A stretch of 64,000 nt of DNA from Bradyrhizobium mercantei (GTDB taxonomy: Bacteria > Pseudomonadota > Alphaproteobacteria > Rhizobiales > Xanthobacteraceae): positions 1,167,313 through 1,231,312 of the forward strand of contig NZ_MKFI01000002.1 of NCBI RefSeq assembly GCF_001982635.1. The letters run 5' to 3'. Position numbers and translations under genes: made by a program. Shown here in pieces: positions 55,643 through 64,000 of this stretch (positions are counted from its first letter, which is position 1; every line of letters starts with the position of its first letter). The notes under the pieces are model-generated. The model was given only the letters and a program-made list of their open reading frames with translations. It was not told the origin of the DNA and did not search any database.

Positions 55643-56182
55643 ATGGAATTTCGTTCAACAAACCTTGCCGGCGCCTACCTGGTTCAACTCGAGCCGCTGC
55701 ATGATCACCGAGGGTTCTTTGCTCGCACGTTTTGTGTCGAAGAGTTCGCAACCCACGGACTTGAAATCGGATATCCGCAGCACAGTATCTCGTATTCAGC
55801 GCGCAAGGGGACTCTGCGCGGGATGCACCATCAGCGCGATCCACATCGAGAAGCAACACTCGTGCGCTGTACAAAGGGTGTCATTCTTGACGTCATAGTC
55901 GATATCAGACCGGATTCATCGACCTTTTGTCGTTGGCAGAAATTTGAGCTCTCGTCTGCGAACGGCCACCAGCTCTACATTCCAAAAGGCTTCGCCCACG
56001 GCTTTCAAACCCTCTGCGATGACGTTGAAGTGAGCTACCTGATCTCCACACCCTACGAGCCAGGATCTGCTGACGGCATTCGCTACGATGATCCGGCGCT
56101 TGGAATCGAATGGCCGTTGCCGATCATGGAAATTTCCGAAAAAGATCTGCATTGGCCTCCATTTGCCCACTCGGTTCTTTGA
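55643..56182 (+). CDS. RmlC-like dTDP/CDP-sugar 3,5-epimerase
   Basis: 179 residues, the RmlC size. The cupin landmarks are present: HDHRGFFARTF, KGTLRGMHHQRDPHRE with the catalytic histidine pair region, YIPKGFAHGFQTLCDD, and EVSYLIST with the expected tyrosine, followed by DGIRYDDPALGIEWPL. It inverts C3 and/or C5 of a 4-keto sugar. No rmlA, rmlB or rmlD neighbours exist, so the substrate is probably the CDP-linked keto sugar of this block rather than dTDP-rhamnose. Confidence 0.88.
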   Translation: MEFRSTNLAGAYLVQLEPLHDHRGFFARTFCVEEFATHGLEIGYPQHSISYSARKGTLRGMHHQRDPHREATLVRCTKGVILDVIVDIRPDSSTFCRWQKFELSSANGHQLYIPKGFAHGFQTLCDDVEVSYLISTPYEPGSADGIRYDDPALGIEWPLPIMEISEKDLHWPPFAHSVL

Positions 56183-56299
56183 GAGCACTGAACCTTCGAG
56201 CTACCGGGAGATGACCGACACCGCCGCATTCGTACCACCCGCCGACGCACGGCGACGGGCGTTTTCAGTTCTGCGTGGCCGGAGCAATGCGCGAAGCGG

Positions 56300-57052
56300 A
56301 TGCGCACGCAAGCTAGGGCCCTTCTCGTGGCTTGCGCGCTGCCGGCGTTCGGCGTCGACGTTCTCGCGCTTGATCTTTCGACGAAACATGATCCGAGCAC
56401 AACTGCAAGCGCTCTCACGACCAACCCAGCCTTTCCACTCAAGGTCAGTGCAAACAATCGCTGCCTGGTCGACCGAGATGGCGCCCCGTTCCTCATGGCT
56501 GGCGATTCTCCGCAAAGTCTCATCGGCAATTTATCCGAAGACGAAGCGGCGGCGTACGTTGCCAACCGGGAGACGTACGGGATCAACGCTCTTTGGATAA
56601 ATCTGCTGTGCAATGCTGGCAGCGGATGCGGGTCCGACGGCGCCACCGCGGACGGCCTTGTCCTGTTTACGGTGCCGGGCAATCTCTCAACTCCAAATCC
56701 GGCTTATTTTTTTCGGCGCGCCGAAGATGTGATCCGTCTTGCTGACAAGCGTGGGATGGTCGTGATCCTCGACCCTATCGAGACCGTCGGGTGCCTGGGT
56801 ACTCTGAGGGCAAATGGCGTTACGAACGCATACGGATATGGCCAATACCTCGGCAACCGCTATCGAGACGTTCCGAACACCATCTGGATGCACGGCAACG
56901 ATTTCCAATCCAGTCAAGACAGCGATGACCGTTCGCTGGTGCAGGTTGTCGCACGGGGAATCCGGGATGCGAACCCGAACCACCTCCACGCGGTGGAGCT
57001 CAATTTCCTGACGAGCGGGTCGCTGGAACGCAGTCTCCCCCGGATTGGCTGA
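56300..57052 (+). pseudogene. truncated secreted DUF4038-type (apiosidase-like) glycoside hydrolase
   Basis: 250 codons. It begins with a Sec leader (MRTQARALLVACALPAFGVD) and the (beta/alpha)8 start LKVSANNRCLVDRDGAPFLM, then AYVANRETYGINALWINL and DVPNTIWMHGNDFQS. Family members run to about 450 residues. This one stops shortly after HAVELNFLTSGS, where it joins foreign sequence (LERSLPRIG), so the C-terminal part and probably catalytic residues are lost. Its end overlaps the 3' end of the DUF4910 gene by 53 bases, marking a deletion junction. Confidence 0.7.
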
Positions 57053-58382
57053 CTTTTTTCTCGCTGGCCTCGTCCATCGTGAGAAGGCCATGATCTTGCA
57101 GCACGAGCGCCGTCCTTCGGATCATTGAGAACGGCAACTGCGCCTTTTCTGCAATGTCCAGGAGCGAATGCTGTCCGTCGGAAAGATTCAAGACCCACAA
57201 CATCGCCATGTTGGCGGCCGCAGCGTCCTTGTCTCCGCCAATGATCCCATATAGCCGCCGTCGGCCCAGTTGTGGTTCGCATCTGGCCACCATGTTGCGG
57301 TACACCGCATCGTTCTCCACGACCTCAATTGCCGAGGCGATCAGGTGGTAAGAAAGAGCCAGATGGTCTGCGCCGATGAAATCGAGATTATCGGCCGAGG
57401 TGTGATATTGCGGGATTTGGCCAAACTGGCTGCGCTGAAAGAGACCGACCGGCAGATTGAAACCCGGCGAGCAAAACTGACGCTCGTCATAACCGTAGGG
57501 AGAAAATTCGAGAATCGCGGGTGTTAGCCCGCAATGCCGAAGGCAGTGAGTGAGTACCCTATCGATCTTGGCATCGCCTCGCCTGCTCTTCTTGTATGTT
57601 GGACCCCCTCCGTCTCCGACCATAGACACAACGAGTCCATGCTTGATGTGCCTCACGTGATCCTCATTACGAGCGAGCCAAGTGATCGCACCGATCGTAC
57701 CCGGTGCAAACAGGAATCGGTAACTGTATCGCGTTCGGAAGCCCGCCATCCGCTTCGCAAGATGCGTGAGCAGCGCGACACCCGAACAGTTGTCGTTGGC
57801 GAGCGAGGGGTGGCATACATGGGCCGAAAGTAGAAACTCATCCTCGATTTCGCCCCTATGCAGATACTCCCCATATGTCAGGTGTCCGTCTGCAAGGGTC
57901 GAGTCGATGACCACCTCGTAGGTTTCGTCTGCGAGCCCCTCCAACAGACGGTGAGGCATGCAGAATGCCCAGTTCTCGGCGTAGTACGACGTTCGATAGG
58001 GGATGAGGTCGGGCTGATCCGGCAACGTGTAGACGTGCTGCTTTAGCTCTTCCAGCGAGATTCGCTGTCGCACAGGCACGCTATAGCTCATGATGTGCAG
58101 GTTTGATCGAGCGAGGTCGAGGATTTTTTCGCCCCGCTCGTTCCTAATATACGCGTCGCGAATATTCCACTCGCGCGGAATGCCCCAATCGAAGACTTGC
58201 GTCCCGGTCGGCACCTCGTGCACCTCAAGCTTGATGTGCTCGCCTATCGCGCGTAGCGTCTCCCGGACTCCATGGCCGGTGATACTGCGGCAAATCGGAT
58301 ATATCTCCGCGACAAAGGCGAGGATTTCCTCACCGATGTCCGCGGTGACGAGTTGCTCAAAGAGATATTGCCCATCATTCAT
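57000..58382 (-). CDS. DUF4910-domain aminopeptidase-like protein
   Basis: 460 residues. Recognisable parts: FVAEIYPICRSITGHGVRE at the N-terminus, the M28-like metal site FLLSAHVCHPSLANDNCSG (histidine, aspartate), VSMVGDGGGPTY, and IPQYHTSADNLDFIG with another histidine. A C-terminal winged helix (LLDIAEKAQLPFSMIRRTAL) follows. The family is found in polysaccharide loci but has no established substrate; a hydrolytic or deacylating role is guessed. The last dozen residues (QSGGDCVPATRSSGN) derive from the opposite strand of the truncated glycoside hydrolase, so the native end was replaced. Confidence 0.83.
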   Translation of the reverse strand: MNDGQYLFEQLVTADIGEEILAFVAEIYPICRSITGHGVRETLRAIGEHIKLEVHEVPTGTQVFDWGIPREWNIRDAYIRNERGEKILDLARSNLHIMSYSVPVRQRISLEELKQHVYTLPDQPDLIPYRTSYYAENWAFCMPHRLLEGLADETYEVVIDSTLADGHLTYGEYLHRGEIEDEFLLSAHVCHPSLANDNCSGVALLTHLAKRMAGFRTRYSYRFLFAPGTIGAITWLARNEDHVRHIKHGLVVSMVGDGGGPTYKKSRRGDAKIDRVLTHCLRHCGLTPAILEFSPYGYDERQFCSPGFNLPVGLFQRSQFGQIPQYHTSADNLDFIGADHLALSYHLIASAIEVVENDAVYRNMVARCEPQLGRRRLYGIIGGDKDAAAANMAMLWVLNLSDGQHSLLDIAEKAQLPFSMIRRTALVLQDHGLLTMDEASEKKVSQSGGDCVPATRSSGN

Positions 58383-58388
58383 GACAAT

Positions 58389-59441
58389 TCATGACGCCGC
58401 CTGCCGCTGCAGCTGCGAGTGGCGCAACTTGGGATCAAGAATGCCTTCAGCCAGCAACTTGCTGATGTGGGCGATGCGCTGGTACCGCGGGCCTTCAAAT
58501 TCCCCCAACGTCAACCCGGATGAACGATAGGCCTTGTAAAGCTGCTCGGCACCCCCGCGCGCGTCCCACTGCGGCTTGAATTCCGGCAGTCTCGTGCGGA
58601 TCTTTTCGAAACTCACCCGATACGATCGCTTGTCGGGACCGGCATCATCCGCAAACTCGATTGTGCAATTGGGCACGACGCTCGCAACGATCTCGGCTAG
58701 GTCGCGAATGCGATAGTTGTGGGCGGTCTGCCCCACATTGAAGGCCTCATTGAATACCCGCTCTGCGGGTGCTTCGAGCGCAGCTATGAAGGCGCGGGAG
58801 ATATCCTCAATGTGCACGATCGGACGCCACGGCGTGCCGTCCGACTTCAAATGAATTTTTCCGATCGTAAAGGCCCAAGCGACAAGGTTGTTCAAGACAA
58901 TATCGAAACGCTGCCGCGGCGACAACCCGTAGGCTGTTGCGGGCCGCAAATACACGGGACAGAAACCGTCGCCAGCCAAACGAGAGATGTCGCGTTCGGA
59001 CATCACTTTCGACTCGCCGTAGGCCGTCACGGGATTGAGCGCGCCAGTCTCATCAATCATGTCCTCGCCGGCTTGACCATAGTTGCTGCAGGATGAGGCA
59101 AGCACAAACCGGCGGACGCCCGCTCTCTTCGCCAGTTCAGCTATCCGCGCGCTGGCTTGGTGATTGATCTCGTCGGTAAGATTCGCGTCGAGATCGCCAA
59201 GCGGATCATTCGAAAGCGCCGCCAAATGCAGAACTGCATCGAAACCGATAAGGTCGGTGGCCTCGACGTCCCTAACATCCTTGCGGATCGTCGGTACCTC
59301 GCAAATTTTGCCGCCCGCGAGATAGGTGCAGCGGGAATATAGATCGCTGTCGAGTCCAGTCACTTTATGACCTGCCTCGACCAGCATGGGTGTCAAAACA
59401 GTACCGATGTAACCAAAGTGTCCAGTGACAAGAACGCGCAT
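58389..59441 (-). CDS. NAD-dependent epimerase/dehydratase (extended SDR)
   Basis: 350 residues from ATG 59441, which puts the NAD loop [18 protein letters not shown] at the N-terminus; an earlier in-frame ATG at 59489 is not supported. The serine and tyrosine-lysine catalytic elements are [14 protein letters not shown] and [32 protein letters not shown] and the C-terminal [17 protein letters not shown] fit nucleotide-sugar 4-epimerase/reductase relatives. It lies 6 bases upstream of the DUF4910 gene on the - strand. It may carry out the keto-reduction or epimerisation for the sugar built by this block. Confidence 0.87.
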   Translation of the reverse strand: MRVLVTGHFGYIGTVLTPMLVEAGHKVTGLDSDLYSRCTYLAGGKICEVPTIRKDVRDVEATDLIGFDAVLHLAALSNDPLGDLDANLTDEINHQASARIAELAKRAGVRRFVLASSCSNYGQAGEDMIDETGALNPVTAYGESKVMSERDISRLAGDGFCPVYLRPATAYGLSPRQRFDIVLNNLVAWAFTIGKIHLKSDGTPWRPIVHIEDISRAFIAALEAPAERVFNEAFNVGQTAHNYRIRDLAEIVASVVPNCTIEFADDAGPDKRSYRVSFEKIRTRLPEFKPQWDARGGAEQLYKAYRSSGLTLGEFEGPRYQRIAHISKLLAEGILDPKLRHSQLQRQAAS

Positions 59442-60120
59442 GAGTGTTCTCCGGGCTAATTGGCAGATATGACGACGAGCAGTGCTCATTGCCTGCTACG
59501 AGCGGCTTCGGAAACGCGTGTGACACTGGCACGCCCACGATGTTCGGTCGCGCCACGCCGTTTGACCGGGCTGGCGTTTGTTCCGCGTGCGCGCCCCCCC
59601 GACTTTAAAATCCGCACAAATGCTCGACGCGCCGCATCGCTAGGACATACAAAGCCTTTTCCAGCATCTGATCCATTCCATTGGATTTTGCGTCGGCCGA
59701 GCCTCGCCATTTTAATTTTGAGCATTTGGCACATTTATCCGACATATCAAATTTAAATGCAACACGACCCGAGCCAGAATGTCAGTTTGGATTGGGCCGA
59801 TCATCGTGCGGCTGGCGCGGGTGGAAGTCCGAGATCAACTGGCTGGGCGGGCGACCTGACACTTTGGAGAGAGGTTCTGCAAACTGATGGTAGCCGCCAA
59901 CGTCGTCCCTCTCTGCTGTCGGCTATCTCCGCCTCGTCCTCGCCTGGCTGAGGATGCTCTTGCGCCTAATCCTGATCGCCATGTCGACCTGGGTCGACCT
60001 CCAAACGGCGATCAAATCGGCTTCTTGACGCACGATTAAATCAACCAACCTTCATTTAATTTGGACAACCATCATTTTATCCGATATATTTCTTGATGAC
60101 AGACCTCGGCCGGGACTTAA
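59442..60120. promoter_or_regulatory. 679-base intergenic region before chain-length gene
   Basis: It separates the - strand epimerase from the + strand export genes, so promoters for both lie here. The right side (60030-60115) is A/T-rich with repeated ATCATTT-like segments and is the better promoter candidate for the Wzz-like gene. Short frames within it show no family similarity. Confidence 0.45.
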
Positions 60121-61800
60121 TTGGTGCTTACCGGACCCTATGCTGTTGACGCGGGCGGCAGCGCCATTTTGCGTGTGTCGATGTTCGCAACGCAGCAAGG
60201 CGGTGGTTTAGGAGCCGTCGACCCCGACAAGGTCTCGGCCATTGCGGCGCGCATGGGCGCGGGAGAACCATTGATGCTCGATGCGACAAAAAGCAGGCTT
60301 CTCCCTATCGACGAAGGAAATTGGCCGGATCAGCAGAGCCCTTGGCGCGAGGGGACCAGCTTCAGGACGCTCGTCGAGAAAGTTAGCCAGCGCCGGCGCA
60401 TGATGATGGTTCTGACGCTGGTCGGCGCCGTCGCGGGATGGGTCTTGGTCCTCGCCTACGTTACCGTGAGGGTCCCGGCGTACTCCGCTTCATCGGAGCT
60501 ATTGATTTCGAACACGACGCTGCAGTTGTCCGGCCCAGGCCCGGAGGCGGTCGTGACCCAGGTCCTGGTCGAGAATTCGCTTATCGAGAGCGCGATCGAA
60601 GTGCTGAGGTCAGGAAAAGTGCTTGAGCGCGTCATCGACAAGGTCGGATTGGACGAGGTCGCGCGCATATCACCGAGATCGTATGCGTTGCCCTGGAGCG
60701 GCCTCGATTCGGAACAAGCGACTTCGGACGCCGGCAGGAGACAGGCAGCGATCGAGTTGTTGAGGTCCAGGACGGTCGTCAAACGTGTAGGCGCAAGCCA
60801 AATCGTCTCGGTCCGCGCGAGAGCCCTGACCGCAGCGGACGCGGCGATGCTCACGAATGAGATTGCCGCGGCATTCGTTCAGGAGCTGTACCATGCAAAC
60901 GCAGTCGTCACCACGAGCGCTCCATTGCGGGAGCGGATTAAGGTGCTCGGCCCGACGGCCCGAATCATTAGCGAGGCCATTCCGCCCAAATCGAAGGAAT
61001 CACTGTCGGCTGCCGTTGCCATGCTGCTCGGGATCATGCTGGGTGGCGCTTTGGGAGCGGGAAGCGGCCTCGTTTTGACCGCGTTCGATCGCCGCTTGCG
61101 CGCTGCAGAACAGGTTGCCGCCGTGACTTCGGTCGAGTGTTTCGGATATATGCCTCGGATCGACCCGCAATCGTCGCTGCCCTCGGAATCCGACCACAAC
61201 GATCTAGGCTCCATATTGAGGAGGTCGGTATTGCGCCGGGTGCGCTCGGCGGTGCGCGAGCGATCGACGAGGGTCCCCCACATCGTCGGCGTGACGTCCT
61301 GTAGCGCCGCTGAGGGGAAGACGACGCTTGCCACAAACCTGGCTCGGTTCATTGCGCGAGATGGCTCGCCCGTGCTTTTGATCGATGCTTCGTGCCCTGA
61401 TGTGGCGAGTGGTCTGGCAAAAGCCGAGACGCCAGGCCTCCAGAGGTTGCTGCGGGGTACGGCCGCCCCGGACGACGCCATCCTGGACCATATTTGCCCC
61501 AACCTCGATTTTCTGCCAGGCGGAGAAGGACTTGGCGATCTCGACCTGATATGGGGCAATCTCGTTCATGCCGTCAACGGCGGGCACGAACGCTATGAGT
61601 GGATCCTTCTGGATCTGCCCGCACTCTCCAGCGCGATCGACGTACGCTCTGCGGGCCAGATCATCGATGACCTGATCGTTGTCGTGGAATGGTGCCGCAC
61701 GTCTGAGGCCCAGCTCGGACAGGCGCTGGGCGCGCTAGGCCCAGTGCGCGACAGGCTTCTCGGCACGGTCATTAACAAAGTTCCGTTGGAGTTCACTTGA
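60121..61800 (+). CDS. polysaccharide co-polymerase/tyrosine-kinase-like protein (ExoP/Wzz-type)
   Basis: 559 residues if started at TTG 60121; GTG 60124 or ATG 60181 are alternatives and the start is uncertain. Two membrane segments flank a periplasmic domain: one near 100-120 (MMMVLTLVGAVAGWVLVLAY), the other near 295-320 (AAVAMLLGIMLGGALGAGSG). The C-terminal cytoplasmic part has Walker A TSCSAAEGKTTLATNLARF, the A' motif PVLLIDASCPD and YEWILLDLPAL. It is shorter than ExoP (about 780) and lacks the C-terminal tyrosine cluster, so autophosphorylation is doubtful. It sets chain length together with the export protein downstream. Confidence 0.87.
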   Translation: MVLTGPYAVDAGGSAILRVSMFATQQGGGLGAVDPDKVSAIAARMGAGEPLMLDATKSRLLPIDEGNWPDQQSPWREGTSFRTLVEKVSQRRRMMMVLTLVGAVAGWVLVLAYVTVRVPAYSASSELLISNTTLQLSGPGPEAVVTQVLVENSLIESAIEVLRSGKVLERVIDKVGLDEVARISPRSYALPWSGLDSEQATSDAGRRQAAIELLRSRTVVKRVGASQIVSVRARALTAADAAMLTNEIAAAFVQELYHANAVVTTSAPLRERIKVLGPTARIISEAIPPKSKESLSAAVAMLLGIMLGGALGAGSGLVLTAFDRRLRAAEQVAAVTSVECFGYMPRIDPQSSLPSESDHNDLGSILRRSVLRRVRSAVRERSTRVPHIVGVTSCSAAEGKTTLATNLARFIARDGSPVLLIDASCPDVASGLAKAETPGLQRLLRGTAAPDDAILDHICPNLDFLPGGEGLGDLDLIWGNLVHAVNGGHERYEWILLDLPALSSAIDVRSAGQIIDDLIVVVEWCRTSEAQLGQALGALGPVRDRLLGTVINKVPLEFT

Positions 61801-61882
61801 GCCCGAAACGGTCAGCCCCACTCAGCTGGCAGGTCGGGCCCTATGATCAGCAATCAGTGATCGCGGTACACGAAGAACAGCC

Positions 61883-63121
61883 ATGACCAAGAGAAAGTCT
61901 CGTAAGATTGTTGCGGCCCTGAGCCTCGCGATGGTTGTCGCCGTGGCGCCGGCTACCGTTCTGGCTGGCGATTACAAGCTCGGCACATCCGATAGGGTGA
62001 AGATCAAGGTGCAGGAATGGCCGGATCTCACCGGCGAGTATACGGTCAATCCCGACGGTGTCGTTTCGTTGCCCCTGATCGGGAACATCAACGTGGTTGG
62101 CCTAAATCTAAACGATCTAGCGCGCGAGATCTCCGACCGCTTGCAGCGACGTTCCGGGGGGACAGAGCGGGCTTTCGCTGCGGTCGAAATCGCTCAGTAC
62201 CGCTCCTTCGCAATCCTGGGAGACGTTCAAAAGCCCGGTCAATATCCGTATCGGCCGGGTCTTTCGGTGCTTGAGGCGATCAGCGTCGCGGGCGGGTATT
62301 ATCGACCCGAGTTGGGGATTCTCCGGCTTGGCGCGAGCAGCGACATCACCAGTCAATCAGCCAAGCTGAACCGGCTGACCGCCCGCGAGGCGCGACTGCG
62401 CGCAGCGATCGATGGACGCGAGGATATTCCCCTGCCGCCGGAATTCGCGAAGAAGAACGATCCTGAGATCGCAGCGATCATGAAAAGTGAGCAAGCCGCA
62501 CTCGCGCTGGAGGCCGAGACGAAGCGCATTGAACAGGCGGGATTGGAGACGATCAGGTCGCTGTATCAAAACGAGATGGGATCGCTTCGCGGGCAGGTGG
62601 AGGCTCTCACACAGGAGAAGGAAAGTATTGGGACGCAGCTCAACCAGCTGCGGGCGATGGCCGCAAAAGGCCTCGCGCTTTCCCCGACAATGTTCGCCCT
62701 CGAGCGATCGTTTGCCCAAGTTTCGAATGAGCAGATGAGCGCAGAAACGGCCATTGTGAAAGCTAAAGAGAACATCTCGTTGGCCGAACAGCGTGTCAAC
62801 GAGCTTCAGCAACAGAGGCGCCGCGCCGCAACAGGGGAGCTGGAGAAGACAAGAGATGATCTTGTCGACGCGCGCGCAAAACTCATGGCGGCAACGCAGG
62901 TGCTTGGCATAGCTCAGACCAGCACGGCCGGCGATGCGCGTGAGCGATCGTCACAGCAGCCCAGTTTCACTATCCTGCGAAAAGAGGGCGAGGCAATGCG
63001 GGAGATCGTGGCGGACGAAATGACGCTTGTGGCCCCGGACGATGTCATCAAGATCCCAACTTTCCGCCCTGTTCAAAGTAGCTTCGTCAACATCTCGCGG
63101 GCAGCCCCACCGGAACGCTAG
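61883..63121 (+). CDS. polysaccharide export outer-membrane protein (ExoF/Wza-type)
   Basis: 412 residues with a Sec signal (KIVAALSLAMVVAVAPATVL, cleavage near LAGD) but no lipobox cysteine. The Poly_export domain is YKLGTSDRVKIKVQEWPDL and GVVSLPLIGNINVVGLNL, followed by a SLBB domain (SFAILGDVQKPGQYPYRPGL). Residues about 190-370 form a long coiled coil (for example QRVNELQQQRRRAATGELEK), as in ExoF-like proteins rather than Wza. It carries polymer across the periplasm or outer membrane with the co-polymerase, from which it is separated by 82 bases. Confidence 0.92.
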   Translation: MTKRKSRKIVAALSLAMVVAVAPATVLAGDYKLGTSDRVKIKVQEWPDLTGEYTVNPDGVVSLPLIGNINVVGLNLNDLAREISDRLQRRSGGTERAFAAVEIAQYRSFAILGDVQKPGQYPYRPGLSVLEAISVAGGYYRPELGILRLGASSDITSQSAKLNRLTAREARLRAAIDGREDIPLPPEFAKKNDPEIAAIMKSEQAALALEAETKRIEQAGLETIRSLYQNEMGSLRGQVEALTQEKESIGTQLNQLRAMAAKGLALSPTMFALERSFAQVSNEQMSAETAIVKAKENISLAEQRVNELQQQRRRAATGELEKTRDDLVDARAKLMAATQVLGIAQTSTAGDARERSSQQPSFTILRKEGEAMREIVADEMTLVAPDDVIKIPTFRPVQSSFVNISRAAPPER

Positions 63122-63159
63122 GCCGCGGCGACCGCTCCCGTGAATCCTGGAGCCTTTTC

Positions 63160-63182
63160 CGCTCCGATTGAATCGGAACGGA
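63160..63182. repeat. palindromic intergenic element
   Basis: CCG-TCCGAT (from 63160) mirrors ATCGGA-CGG across a TGA centre, giving a stem of about 6 perfect bases with partial extensions. It sits 40 bases after the export gene. It may be one of the short dispersed palindromes of Bradyrhizobium/Rhodopseudomonas genomes or a terminator stem; no U-tract follows. Confidence 0.4.
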
Positions 63183-63296
63183 CGCTAGATGGTCTCCAGC
63201 ACTACAGTTGCATCATTTCGTGAAATGAGCGCGGCCAGCATCGGCTTGGTGAGTCCGCCGCCAGAGCGACCCGCTGGATGAAAATTCAGTGGCAGG

Positions 63297-63632
63297 TCAG
63301 ATCCGAAATTCTTCGATTTTGCGTCCCGACTTCTTCGCGGCAACCAACCAGCGGGGAAGTTTGCCGCGGCCGGACCAGGTTTCGGAGGTTTGGGGATTGC
63401 GATATTTCGGGAGCACCCGCGGATACTTGCGGCGCCGTTTCGCGTCGCTCAACTGGGCCTCCCCCGGTTGAACGATGGCGCCCACTCCGCGATCAAGGAC
63501 GGCCAGACGCTTCTCCAACTCCTGCTTTTCCGCCTTGATCCGGTCGGTCAAGATCGCGCTGATCTTCTCGTGGAGCGACCAGAGGTCATCTAACGACATA
63601 GACTCGAGTTCGAGCTTCTTCTTCGACAACAT
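63297..63632 (-). CDS. H-NS family histone-like protein
   Basis: 111 residues from ATG 63632 (AGAGGG 7 bases upstream); a longer frame begins at 63665. The N-terminal half is helical (MSLDDLWSLHEKISAILTDR, KQELEKRLAVL), the dimerising part. The C-terminus has the DNA-binding core KYRNPQTSETWSGRGKLPRW. Such proteins bind A/T-rich DNA and silence acquired genes. Its position at the end of an A/T-rich, insertion-rich polysaccharide island suggests local control, though it may act genome-wide. Confidence 0.9.
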   Translation of the reverse strand: MLSKKKLELESMSLDDLWSLHEKISAILTDRIKAEKQELEKRLAVLDRGVGAIVQPGEAQLSDAKRRRKYPRVLPKYRNPQTSETWSGRGKLPRWLVAAKKSGRKIEEFRI

Positions 63633-63661
63633 TCCGATGCCCTCTAGAATCAATTCGGGTT

Positions 63662-64000
63662 TCAATATTGCCGCACCCGCGAATAATCAAGAGGGCACAG
63701 ATTATTACCAACAAAAACAAGAGTAGTATTTGGGTTGGCGACCGGAACCTCAACTTCAACGAGCTGTCCGGAGCAAGCTCTCCAAAACTCGGGTGCGCTT
63801 CCACATCGAAGGCGGCTGGCCCCTCGCTCAGCTATATCGATGACGGGTGTGGCCGATGGGTGATCGAGCCCCCGCGGTTGGCGGCTCTTGCGGTATTGCT
63901 GCCGGCTTTCGCAACGCATGAACGGCCGCAACTGGCGCCGAATGATCTCGATATCTGTCAGGGCCCGCTGCCGGAGCTCGATCTGCGCCTCGAGAGAGGG
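63662..64000 (-). CDS. possible partial gene entering from the right edge
   Basis: A reverse-strand frame is open from the window edge to a stop at about 63662, encoding at least 112 residues (SLEAQIELRQRALTDIEIIR ... LVEVEVPVANPNTTLVFVGN). I do not recognise it. The edge-proximal part has coding-like composition; the part near 63700 does not. It may be the C-terminus of a gene beginning outside the window or a decayed sequence. Confidence 0.3.
   Translation of the reverse strand, partial: PSLEAQIELRQRALTDIEIIRRQLRPFMRCESRQQYRKSRQPRGLDHPSATPVIDIAERGASRLRCGSAPEFWRACSGQLVEVEVPVANPNTTLVFVGNNLCPLDYSRVRQY

Noticed and set aside
50719..59441. Direct assignment to bradyrhizose synthesis
   Set aside because: That bicyclic sugar is known from Bradyrhizobium O-antigen, but nothing in these genes points specifically to its ring system. 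It stays speculation.

Overview
The window looks like chromosomal DNA of a high-GC alphaproteobacterium, most likely Bradyrhizobium or a close relative in the Nitrobacteraceae. The reasons are strong G/C preference at third codon positions in the left third, a rhizobial style of ABC-transporter and molybdo-hydroxylase catabolic island, an H-NS-like protein, and an ExoP/ExoF-type export pair. This is an inference from gene content and codon use; no rRNA or tRNA gene was seen.

Region 1 (1-18.5 kb) is a compact catabolic island, almost all on the + strand. It begins inside a biotin carboxyl carrier protein, followed by biotin carboxylase and the two PxpB/PxpC (KipI/KipA-like) subunits. These are the separate parts of a urea-carboxylase-like or 5-oxoprolinase-associated enzyme. 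LysR and AraC regulators follow, then a HyuA/HyuB (hydantoinase/oxoprolinase) pair, a TorT-like periplasmic binding protein with a sugar-type ABC ATPase and two permeases, and a three-subunit xanthine-dehydrogenase-type molybdenum hydroxylase. Together they suggest uptake, hydroxylation and ATP-dependent ring opening of an N-heterocycle or lactam. The substrate cannot be read from the sequence.

Region 2 (18.5-30.3 kb) carries two divergent LuxR-type regulators, one with a degenerate receiver. A type I secretion pair follows: a HlyD adaptor and a 908-residue ABC exporter with two tandem, cysteine-less C39-like domains. Upstream on the same strand is a 692-residue beta-helix protein without a Sec signal, the probable cargo. 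A second copy of the beta-helix domain lies further upstream, fused to a Sec leader.

Region 3 (28.5-63.7 kb) is a mosaic polysaccharide locus with lower GC and many insertion-sequence fragments (IS3, IS5-like, IS21, IS66, IS110) plus a broken vapC toxin gene. It encodes an acyltransferase, an FkbM methyltransferase, an O-antigen polymerase/ligase-type protein, sugar epimerases, all four heptose-pathway activities in three overlapping genes (gmhA, an hddC-gmhB fusion, hddA), a GDP-mannose 3,5-epimerase-like enzyme, several glycosyltransferases, a flippase, and an internally duplicated cysteine-rich protein of unknown function. A second biosynthetic block (50.7-59.4 kb) holds a glucose-1-phosphate cytidylyltransferase, a TylCIII-like C-methyltransferase, a PIG-L deacetylase, a phytanoyl-dioxygenase-like oxygenase, an SDR with substituted catalytic residues, an RmlC-like epimerase, a DUF4910 protein and an NAD-dependent epimerase. 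This fits assembly of an unusual, possibly branched, nucleotide sugar. The locus ends with a Wzz/kinase-like co-polymerase, an outer-membrane polysaccharide export protein and an H-NS-family protein.

The least explained items are the duplicated Cys-rich protein (49.2-50.3 kb), the 50.7-59.4 kb sugar-modification block, the double-CLD exporter with its beta-helix partner, and the duplicated leader sequence left at 32.9 kb beside an IS21 remnant.
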